Assembly (NCBI GenBank): GCA_000697455.1 | Contig: JNET01035262.1 | Coordinates: 1 to 11,510 of the forward strand | Source: Basidiobolus heterosporus B8920 | Lineage: Eukaryota > Basidiobolomycota > Basidiobolomycetes > Basidiobolales > Basidiobolaceae | Reading direction: 5' to 3' | DNA: 11,510 bases | In this document: positions 1 to 6,839 of the stretch, in pieces | How positions within the stretch are numbered: the stretch's first letter is position 1 | Layout of the letters: each line of letters begins with the position of its first letter | Position numbers and translations under genes: made by a program | Notes under the pieces: model-generated | The model's input: only the letters and a program-made list of their open reading frames with translations | Told to the model about the DNA's origin: nothing | The model's database searches: none

Positions 1-54
1 TAGATCATGCAGCCTTTCAAAGTAAATCTAGTAATAATGGCCTTTATCTAGATC

Positions 55-996
55 CTATTCCTGAATGTACCTGAGTAACTCCAATCTAGCGCGGTACAAA
101 GATTTGTAAACACGATAACCCTCGGCTTTAAAAACGGGCCTTACAATATTTACCGTGGTCTGATCCCGAAACATAGGTTCACCGATTCTGATCTCCACAA
201 ACCTCACAGAGAAGGGATGCTCGGCACTTATTGAATCAATTTAGAACAACGGCAGTACAAACGGTAGTAACATAGTATCAGCTACGTTACTGATCTATGT
301 TATACACTTACCAAGTGGTAGCTGATCTCCCCTTCCGCCCATTTAACGGAACATATTGCTTTAAATGGTGTAATGCTCACAGGGATCTGAGTTAACCTAA
401 GTTCCATTTGATTGTCATGTACACCACTAATCTTTTTTGGGGGAGATAAGTAGAATCTACTCGAACAGACCAATTAGCATATCTAATTTTTTGGGTTATT
501 AAAGGTTTATATAATAATAATAAAATCCATGTTATGATTCACAATGTACCATCTCCGAATCTGGGAAGTTATATATAAAAGTGTATAAAACTAGCATAAA
601 ACCAGGAGAATTGACCTGAATCCATGGCCCTTACAACCATTTATCTGCTTACTGATGTCATTTTGCTTGCGCTCGATTCGATGAGTTCAATCCGCTTTTG
701 TTTTTCATGGAGATTAATTTGACAAACAGGTACCAATCAAAAAGACATTCTACTTTAGTTAAGTTAAAGCTCACCCTGAGATTCATGGCTGGTAAGGTAA
801 CACCTTCTAGAAGGATATTGTGCTGATGGACACATCTGGACTCCGTGTACCCTTGGATACGAAAGTAACTTCTGTGATCTGGGCTTGAAACTAATATGGG
901 TAATCCTGAAGATTTCTGATGCCGGACAATGTTACATTCTTCTGTTTGAATTGGTAAAATACAATACTCTATGGATCCATCGGGATATTTAATTTG
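55..996 (-). CDS. Unrecognised multi-exon protein-coding gene, 3' part; 5' end not resolved
   Basis: I do not recognise the family. The clearest exon is 996-775: 74 sense codons behind a CTAG acceptor and before a GTGAGC donor, starting QIKYPDGSI and ending LPAMNLR. The last exon is 219-55: 54 codons from HPFSVRF to LLRYIQE, then TAG. Phase-consistent pieces between them are an exon ending at 616, an 18-nt exon 560-543 (FGDGT), exon 482-397 (YANWSVRVDSTYLP...IKWNL) and a 20-nt exon 331-312 (GEISYHL). Introns would be 615-561, 542-483, 396-332 and 311-220 (55, 60, 65, 92 bp). The join between 775 and about 660 is unclear. A second open frame over 470-312 is an alternative to the last two small exons. 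Residues alternate like beta strands; no signal peptide or membrane span is seen in these parts. It lies head to head with the velvet gene. That it codes is fairly likely; the exact model is tentative. Confidence 0.5.
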
Positions 997-1280
997 CTAG
1001 CTAATATAACTATCTGTTAACCTACCCAAATTGGTCAAGGATAAAGTCAATCTAATTTCAAATTAATATGAGACCTGTGGTAAAATCAGCGATAATACGG
1101 GCGATATCGCATGACTGGAGTGTTAATTTCAGATTAGTTAAATATTTCCATGTGTTAGGAAACAGATTCAAACCCGTGACTATTCAGATAAATATCATCA
1201 CACTGGTGATGAACAATGTTGATATTAGGTAGTTGATAGTGGTGTTATTTGCGTAACCATTCTTTACTTTTCTCTGAGCT

Positions 1281-1290
1281 GATATAAAAG
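1281..1290 (+). promoter_or_regulatory. Probable TATA box of the velvet gene
   Basis: GATATAAAAG lies 134 bases upstream of the chosen velvet ATG. It is a good TATA match in an otherwise unremarkable context, so the transcript probably starts near 1310-1320. The assignment to the plus strand is inference from the downstream gene. Confidence 0.45.
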
Positions 1291-1328
1291 TACCACCGAC
1301 CCCGTTCCACTGCATACCTTTAGCATAG

Positions 1329-1349
1329 ATGAACTTTTCCTCCAGCTGA
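1329..1349 (+). promoter_or_regulatory. Short upstream ORF in the velvet leader
   Basis: The first ATG after the TATA box opens a six-codon frame (MNFSSS, then TGA) that ends 65 bases before the velvet start. It is in a different frame from the velvet ORF. If transcription starts near 1315, ribosomes would meet this ATG first, so it could reduce velvet translation. It may equally be chance. Confidence 0.35.
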
Positions 1350-1414
1350 CCATATTTCTTCTAATAGTCATTGTTTTGCTGCTGCTCCTTCTAGTTTCAC
1401 AAAGAATTGACTGT

Positions 1415-2309
1415 ATGACCAGGTATAATGCCCCTTGCTTCACTCTCGCATTACGTTATTTGTCTAATCCTGATATAATGCAAAGATATCATCTCGAAGT
1501 AGTGCAGCACCCAGTTCATGCACGTATGTGTGGCTTCGGGGAGAAGGATAAAAGGTCGTTAGACCCACCACCAATCGTTAAGCTTAATATTTTGACTGAT
1601 GATGGAATTCTCGGTAAAGAGTGAGTGGACACTGTTTGCGCATGAGTTTATTGGTGTAAAACTAAGATAAATTCTCTTCTTTTAACCAGCTACTCGCATT
1701 CTCAGTTTTTTGTTGTTTATGTGGATCTTTGGTCAGAAAACCAACAAATCAATTGTACCACTGTAGTTGATCCTTCTACCTTACCTTCCTTCTCCTCTCA
1801 AACACCCAGAACCTCAGTATTAGCCCTATCCGATCCAATATACGTCAAAAATTTGGTAGGAACAACTACGTCGTCTGCCCATATTCTCCAGGATTGTGAA
1901 GATAAAAGTGGCATTTACTTTATATTCCCTGACCTCTCAGTCAGAACCACTGGGACTTTTTGTTTGCGGTTTACTCTACTAGACCTTTCAAAGTACAAGC
2001 ATATTTACGTGAGACTAGGTTAGTTATGGTATTAAATGCTTTATCTAACTCAGGACAATGAACGACGGCCACGACAAACAAGTTGAATCAGTGTTCAGTA
2101 AAGCGTTCAAGGTATATTCGGCCAGGACGTTTCCAGGAATGAATGGTAGTTTTTTCATGGACAATTTAACCCACATTTTTCATTAACCATTATAATATCG
2201 CGCTTTAGAAACCACCAAGTTATCCATGAAATTTTTCAAGCAGGGCGTTAGAATCCCTACTCGGAAATCTCGGAGCTTGGAAGGCCAAGTAAGAAGAGAT
2301 GAATGTTAG
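1415..2309 (+). CDS. Velvet-domain transcriptional regulator (VelB/VosA-like)
   Basis: Fungal velvet proteins bind DNA through a fold resembling the Rel/NF-kB domain, form homo- and heterodimers, and link development and sporulation to secondary metabolism, acting in the nucleus. Four exons are proposed: 1415-1620, 1690-1992, 2054-2145 and 2209-2309, with introns of 69, 61 and 63 bp, giving 233 aa. Family signatures appear in order: YHLEVVQHPVHARMCGFGEK then DRR-like KDKRSLDPPPIVKL (about residues 25-57), VDLWSEN, VKNLVGTTTSSAHIL, GIYFIFPDLSVRTTGTFCLRF, and VFSKAFKVYSARTFPGM then ETTKLSMKFFKQG and RIPTRK. The protein is almost only the velvet domain, with no long C-terminal PEST region as in VeA. 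The start at 1415 is the only in-frame ATG upstream of the domain before the frame closes; the open frame extends upstream to 1283 without another ATG. Family assignment is firm; the subfamily is not. Confidence 0.93.
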
Positions 2310-2312
2310 ATA

Positions 2313-2426
2313 AATAAAAGGAATGTATTTTTACTTGTTCCGCTGTCACTTCTATAAGTGAAACTGTACGCACATCATGTCACATACAATTGTAGAATAT
2401 CATCACCATCCATATAAATAAATAAA
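2313..2426 (+). terminator. Probable polyadenylation signals of the velvet gene
   Basis: AATAAA occurs at 2313-2318, four bases after the stop codon, and again twice, overlapping, at 2417-2426. The later pair is better placed for a normal-length 3'UTR. This is motif evidence only. Confidence 0.4.
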
Positions 2427-2541
2427 TTGAAACAACACTTAGTACCTTAAGCTGTGAAAAGACCTAAGATCCAGTTACCTATGGTTGCGTCATCCAGGAT
2501 TTCGTTGCGTAATAAGCCATGATCGAAGACAACATCATCAT

Positions 2542-2552
2542 TATATATAAAA
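2542..2552 (+). promoter_or_regulatory. TATA box of the hydroxyacid dehydrogenase gene
   Basis: TATATATAAAA lies about 46 bases upstream of the ATG at 2598. Spacing and sequence fit a core promoter with a very short leader. Confidence 0.5.
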
Positions 2553-2597
2553 AGGAACCTCAATTCTTACCAAAGAAAGCGAACTACACATCTGACC

Positions 2598-3833
2598 ATG
2601 AGCAATGACCACAAGAAATATCGTGTCTTAGTAACCCGCCTTCTACCCGACAAAGCCCAGCAGAGACTAGAGCAAGAAGAAAAGTACCTGTCTAATTACT
2701 AACATCTCCGACAATCGGAGATAAACATTAACTGTTTACTCTTAGGTTAGATATTATTCAATGGAAAACACCAAAATCTCGGGAAGAATTATTGAGCCAA
2801 GTAAAGGGTAATATCCAACAACTGTATTTAGAATCAAAATGATGCTTTACAAACCTTTCCTTCGTGCTATAGGCATGGATGGTGTCCTTTGTCGGCACGG
2901 CGATGGAATTGATAAAGAGTTTCTTGAAGCGGCCGGTAGATATTTGAACTAGATACTTTGTAATAGAAAAGAGATTCACATGTATTTTCCACCAATAATA
3001 TCTAGGTTCACAACTGAAGGTAGTTTTTTCAAGCACACTTTTAACAGCCCAGTTGTTAATGCATCTCCTTTAATTAGGTTGTTTCAACTTTTAGTGTCGG
3101 TTATGATCATATCGATGTACCAGTTTGTAACGAATACAAAGTCAAAGTCGGAAACACCCCCGAAGTATTGACTGATGCTACTGCTGATATTACAGCAACC
3201 CTAGTGCTACTTGCCTCACGAAGAATTTTGGAGTGTATCGACATAGCTAGAAGTGGAGAGCACAAGACATGGGAACTTCCTTGGCTACTTGGCTCTCAGA
3301 TAACCAACAAAACTTTAGGAGTGGTCGGTTTTGGTCGTATCGGACAGGCAGCTGCAAGTCGTCTAAAGGCATTCGGCGTTTCTAGGGTTTTGTATCATGG
3401 CCGACACGAGCGCAAAGAGCAAGCAGGAAGATTGAATGCTGAGTTCGTTGATTTCGATACTCTATTAAGAGAATCAGATATTATTATTGTATGCTGTGCG
3501 CTAACCAAGGATACACATGAAATGTTCGATTATGAGGCTTTTGAAAAAATGAAGCGGACCGTTATCTTTGTCAACACTGCTAGAGGTAATATTGTTAAGC
3601 AAGACGATTTAGTTCGTGCCTTAGAGGAAGGCCTTATAGCTGGTGTAGGTTTGGATGTAACCTCACCAGAGCCACTACCTGCCGATCATCCGCTTTTCAA
3701 ATTCAAAAATTGCGTGATATTACCACATATCGGTAGTGCTACAAAAGAGACCAGAAATGCTATGGGTTTTATTGCTATTGATAATTTATTAGCTGGCTTA
3801 GAAGGAAAAGATCTCCCTTATTCGGTTGTGTAA
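2598..3833 (+). CDS. D-2-hydroxyacid dehydrogenase, glyoxylate/hydroxypyruvate reductase type
   Basis: This family reduces glyoxylate to glycolate and hydroxypyruvate to D-glycerate with NAD(P)H, in the cytosol or mitochondria. Five exons are proposed: 2598-2683, 2746-2807, 2873-2935, 3006-3019 and 3078-3833, with introns of 62, 65, 70 and 58 bp. The product is 326 aa, close to the 328 of human GRHPR. The junctions restore the N-terminal substrate domain (MDGVLCRHGD, then SQLKVVSTFSVGYDHIDV). Residues 157-164 carry the nucleotide-binding VVGFGRIG. The catalytic Arg lies in NTARG (R244), Glu in SPEPLP (E273) and His in LPHIGSAT (H292), all present. GxGxxG is followed about 20 residues later by HGRHERK, whose basic residues suggest NADPH preference (inference). 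The ATG at 2598 has an ACC in front and sits just after a TATA box. The gene ends 16 bp from the convergent ene-reductase gene. Confidence 0.94.
2704..2722 (+). repeat. Perfect hairpin inside intron 1 of the dehydrogenase gene
   Basis: ATCTCCG and CGGAGAT are exact reverse complements separated by ACAAT, giving a 7-bp stem with a 5-nt loop. It lies 20 bases after the 5' splice site, between the donor and the branch-point region of the 62-bp intron. Confidence 0.6.
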
Positions 3834-3840
3834 CACATAA

Positions 3841-3846
3841 AATAAA
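3841..3846 (+). terminator. Polyadenylation signal of the dehydrogenase gene
   Basis: AATAAA begins seven bases after the stop codon, inside the 16-bp gap before the stop codon of the opposite-strand gene. Cleavage 10-30 bases downstream would fall inside the ene-reductase coding sequence. Confidence 0.45.
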
Positions 3847-3849
3847 ATC

Positions 3850-5133
3850 TTAAACGGCCTTTGGATAGTCTGAATATCCTATTCGCTTGTCATCATCTAC
3901 TGTCAGATACAAGGTCCTTTGGTCGGTGACATCTGACAGCTTTTTCCCATGAAGTATGCGTTCAGTAAGATCTGGGTTTGCAATGTATGGTCTTGCATAT
4001 GCTATCGCATCGGCCTTGCCTTCCTTGATCCATTGCTCCCCATCTTCGAGGCTAAAGTTTCCATTGGCAATGAAAAGAGAGTTTTTCAACAAGGGTTTGA
4101 ATACCTTCTCTATTTCTATTGGGGTACCACGGCCGATGGGATCAAAGAGCTCGAAATGTCTCATCAGTTGAATGTAGCCAATTTTCCTTTCATCCAGTTC
4201 TTTGATAAGTTGAGAATACAACGACACCGCATCGTCGTACTTCTCACCCATATCATTGTATCCACCACAGGGGCTCAATTTAATTCCAACCCGTGAAGGG
4301 CCCCACACGCTTATCAAATTATCAATGGTCTCGAGGGCAAAGCGCATACGATTTTGAATGGATCCCCCGTACTTGTCTGTACGCTTATTTGAGTGCTGTT
4401 CCAGAAATTGTGTTACCAAATATCCATTAGCTCCATGGAGTTCGACGCCATCGAAACCTGCTTCTTTCGCATTTTTAGCAGCTTGTGTGTACAATTTAAC
4501 ATAATCTTCGGGATTCTCGATTGCTTCAGGAACTGGATACCCGGGTGTGCTTCAAAACAGCGATGTTTAGGCCATGCTTAGAGAAATAATACTCGAAATA
4601 AAATACCCATTCAACAAACGAAACTTCCCGCCTTTTGCAGCTATAGCTGATGGGGCAGGTGGTGGTACTCCGCAATTATGAAGCGTATGCGCAGCTCTAC
4701 CAACATGCCATAGCTGGGCCCAGATCAAACCACCAGCCTCGTGTACGGCACTGGTTACCTTTTTCCTAGATAAGAGTTTGAAGTTCGCGCGGGGTACAAT
4801 CTGATAAATGAATATGCAATCTGCTTACCATCCTTCAACTTGCTTGTCATTCCATAGCCCTGGTGCTTCTGGCCACTCGGTCCCCTGGGGCTCGATTAGG
4901 ATACCTTCGGACAAAATTAGCCCAGCACTAGCTCTTTGAGCGTAATATTCCGCATTTACGTCAGCTGGATATATGTTACGATTACGAGTCATGGAGGCCA
5001 TGATAACTCTAACCAAGCAAAACACTTGAGTATGGTGGGCTCATGAGATTGATTGATAACTTTACCGGTTCTTAAGGTGCAGGTCCCCTAGCTGGAGGGA
5101 CTGCAATAAAGATGAAAATGAAGATTTAGACAT
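3850..5133 (-). CDS. Old yellow enzyme-type NADH:flavin oxidoreductase (ene-reductase)
   Basis: OYE-family flavoproteins carry FMN in a TIM barrel and use NAD(P)H to reduce activated C=C bonds of enones and related electrophiles. Four exons are proposed: 5133-5066, 5008-4829, 4765-4607 and 4549-3850, with introns of 57, 63 and 57 bp, giving 368 aa, the usual size. Motifs in order: LKNRVIMASMTRNR (FMN-contacting T30), GGLIWAQLWHVGR (Q100, W102), KFRLLNGTPGYPVPEAIE across the third junction, then VELHGANGYLVTQFL with the substrate-binding pair H174/N177 and Y179. YGGSIQNR and the phosphate-site ARPYIANPDL (R322) follow. The usual FMN-contacting Arg in V-G-x-R-x-SP is Lys here (K226), a conservative change. 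The N-terminus (MSKSSFSSLLQSLQLGD) is about where family members begin but lacks the common LF-P motif. A TATA box sits about 45 bases upstream. The natural substrate cannot be read from sequence. Confidence 0.93.
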
Positions 5134-5173
5134 GAGCGGGAAATATACAAGTAAAGTGAACGTTTAACTGTGG

Positions 5174-5182
5174 TTATATATG
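5174..5182 (-). promoter_or_regulatory. TATA box of the ene-reductase gene
   Basis: On the minus strand this reads CATATATAA, about 45 bases upstream of the ATG at 5133. Spacing matches the neighbouring dehydrogenase promoter. Confidence 0.45.
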
Positions 5183-5283
5183 TGGCTTGATGACTAAATC
5201 ACAGATTGATGACGAACAATCCCGGGAGATATTTCTAGATCCAGCTGAACCCTAATATCCGACTGGCTTACAATCAGAATTAC

Positions 5284-5306
5284 TAATTGGATTGACTATC
5301 CAATTA
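5284..5306. repeat. Perfect 9-bp inverted repeat with 5-bp spacer
   Basis: TAATTGGAT and ATCCAATTA are exact reverse complements around TGACT. Each arm contains CCAAT or ATTGG, so the site reads as two inverted CCAAT boxes about 150 bp upstream of the ene-reductase start. It could be a binding site for a dimer or a NF-Y/Hap-type element. It is not followed by a T tract. Confidence 0.6.
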
Positions 5307-5432
5307 TCAGGTCGTAGTTTGAGTAGTGCTTTGAACTATCAATCAGCTGAATTGATATTTGTATCTGCATACAGAGAATAAACCAATGGATAGATAGAAA
5401 CGAATACCAAGTGCAGCATTTTCCTCAGCCAT

Positions 5433-5452
5433 TTGTATTAGGTTGTATTAGG
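5433..5452. repeat. Direct duplication of a 10-mer
   Basis: TTGTATTAGG occurs twice in a row and is followed by a partial third copy (TATTA). A small local duplication in AT-rich spacer, with no visible function. Confidence 0.6.
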
Positions 5453-5920
5453 TATTATTATATCATTTTCATGTTATTTTAAGCTAGACCATTAATTAGT
5501 GCTCAACGATAATCATCATTTAATTATAATGAAAGTGATCAGTTAATGTGAGAAAATTACAGGAAAGCTACAAGAGATCTATCTCGAATGAATAAATGAA
5601 CGGACTATATATTAGTAGAAAAGTGGCTCATTATACCTCCAAACATGAGCAAATGCTATTGAATTTCTTCAAATGCCAGTAATATATCCGTAACATCAGT
5701 CAACGATAACAGATAGAGCATATATCGGATGACAGCGAATTCACAGATAACATTTGGAGGGCTGTGACTGGAAAAGCATTTTTGGCAACTTGACATACAA
5801 GTCAAGAATAAGGGGCTTGATCAATCAAATGCAGAAAATGTGACTTTTTTGAATGGAATGAATTAGTCATTACAGCTTCAAATATCAGCACAGCCATCCA
5901 CTCGAATTGAGCTTATCAGA

Positions 5921-5947
5921 GGATCGCGGGGATCGCGGGGATCGCGG
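5921..5947. repeat. Three perfect tandem copies of a GC-rich 9-mer
   Basis: GGATCGCGG is repeated three times without a mismatch, inside DNA that is otherwise AT-rich. The core in the other orientation, CCGCGATC, occurs again at 6483-6490. The copies lie about 790 bp upstream of the ene-reductase start and 890 bp upstream of the ankyrin-DIL start, so they could serve either promoter. Slippage alone could also make such a short array. Confidence 0.75.
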
Positions 5948-6054
5948 TATTCTCTGATGTGTATGATTGCCAAAGTTACGAAATTACTTCAAAGTGGACT
6001 CAATATTCATAAAGTAGCAATCAGATAAAGCCTAGGGTTGGTATATATACTATA

Positions 6055-6153
6055 GTAGAGACAATAACAAGTCCACAGATATGTTGAAGTAGAGACAATA
6101 ACAAGTCCACAGATATGTTGAAGTAGAGACATTAAAAAGTCCAGAAATACGTT
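6055..6153. repeat. 34-bp tandem repeat, two perfect copies and one decayed copy
   Basis: Units run 6055-6088 and 6089-6122 and are identical over 34 bp (beginning GTAGAGACAATAACAAGTCC). A third, diverged partial copy runs from 6123 to about 6153. A TATATATA run lies just before the array at 6042-6049. The identical pair implies a recent duplication; the third copy is older. No reading frame suggests it codes. Confidence 0.85.
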
Positions 6154-6388
6154 TCTTGGCGAACAACGATTAATTTGTCATACATAGCGCCTAAACGATA
6201 GCTGATTAACAAATTTCAAACACTTTACTCGATCATCACTAGTATCCTCGATATCATGACCGCAACACAGTCAGGTCCCGGATAGACCGATACCCAGTCT
6301 TATTCTGTCCGTGGGTTTCTGGAAAAGGCTTCCAACTTAGCCACACAAATAGTTACGAAGATTGTTTTTAAATAACAATCAATCACGT

Positions 6389-6400
6389 CCAATGACCAAT
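6389..6400 (+). promoter_or_regulatory. Paired CCAAT boxes
   Basis: CCAAT occurs at 6389-6393 and again at 6396-6400, in the same orientation and 7 bp apart. They lie about 220 bp upstream of the proposed 5'UTR intron of the ankyrin-DIL gene, a normal place for Hap/NF-Y (CCAAT-binding complex) sites. Function is inferred from the motif only. Confidence 0.35.
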
Positions 6401-6609
6401 CAAAGCAAAGAATACCGTGATCTCCTTGTTCAACGTGTATAGAAAAAAGTGCAAATTACAAATGGATTTGGCGATCCGTGGTCCGCGATCTGGGATCGAT
6501 AGTAATGACTAGTGCAATTATTTTGATATCACAAATCAACAATGTTGTTCAATGTGTATCTCCGCCAAACTGGGATCTGGCCGAGTTCTAATCATCTTTC
6601 CTTCTATAT

Positions 6610-6673
6610 GTAAGCGATTCTTATTTATATGCTTGTGTTGGTATCAAGTTCGCTGTTTTTTTCTCTCTTCTAG
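6610..6673 (+). other. Probable intron in the 5'UTR of the ankyrin-DIL gene
   Basis: A GTAAGC donor is followed after 64 bp by a long pyrimidine tract ending TTCTAG. Length and boundaries match the coding introns of this window (57-70 bp). No coding frame continues across it, so it would lie in the leader, with the ATG 166 bases further on. Confidence 0.5.
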
Positions 6674-6839
6674 AAAAACAACCCGTAAATCTTAATCGGC
6701 CTTTTAACTTGTATCACTTGTGTGTGATATTCTAACTACTTTAACAACCATCCCTTAAAACTTTAACTTGAATTTTACCCAAACTACAGCTCGTAGCAGT
6801 GGCTGACTTCGCTAGTGAAATAACTAAAAACCTTATCCA

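Larger units (their letters stand above)
997..1414. other. Divergent intergenic region with possible 5' exon(s) of the minus-strand gene
   Basis: This stretch lies between the left-hand unrecognised gene and the velvet start. On the minus strand, about 1185-1080 is an open stretch that could be a further 5' exon of the left gene (it reads ...NTWKYLTNLKLTLQ...), but its junction phase does not match the next exon, so I leave it unassigned. The right side holds the velvet core promoter and a short upstream ORF. Confidence 0.4.
5134..6839. other. Long AT-rich intergenic region between divergent genes
   Basis: About 1.7 kb with no convincing coding exon on either strand; no open frame shows family motifs. 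It separates the divergently transcribed ene-reductase and ankyrin-DIL genes, so it should hold both promoters. Visible structure includes a duplicated 10-mer at 5433-5452, an inverted repeat, two tandem repeats, two CCAAT boxes and a probable 5'UTR intron, listed separately. Confidence 0.6.

Noticed and set aside
1165-1185. A tRNA T-loop-like string on the minus strand (GGGTTTGAATC)
   Set aside because: No matching acceptor or anticodon stems lie around it, and it falls inside an open stretch that may be an exon.
2758-3036. 92-codon open frame on the minus strand
   Set aside because: It lies antisense to two exons and two introns of the dehydrogenase gene and shows no family motifs.
3949-4581. 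Three plus-strand open frames across this stretch
   Set aside because: All are antisense to the ene-reductase coding exons, which carry clear OYE motifs.
1415-5133. A secondary-metabolite cluster built around the velvet gene and the two oxidoreductases
   Set aside because: There is no synthase, synthetase, transporter or tailoring set nearby. Velvet proteins act genome-wide, and adjacency alone is weak evidence.
6256-6285. Short frame MTATQSGPG then stop in the spacer
   Set aside because: It is nine codons long, lies upstream of the likely leader intron, and nothing suggests that it is transcribed.
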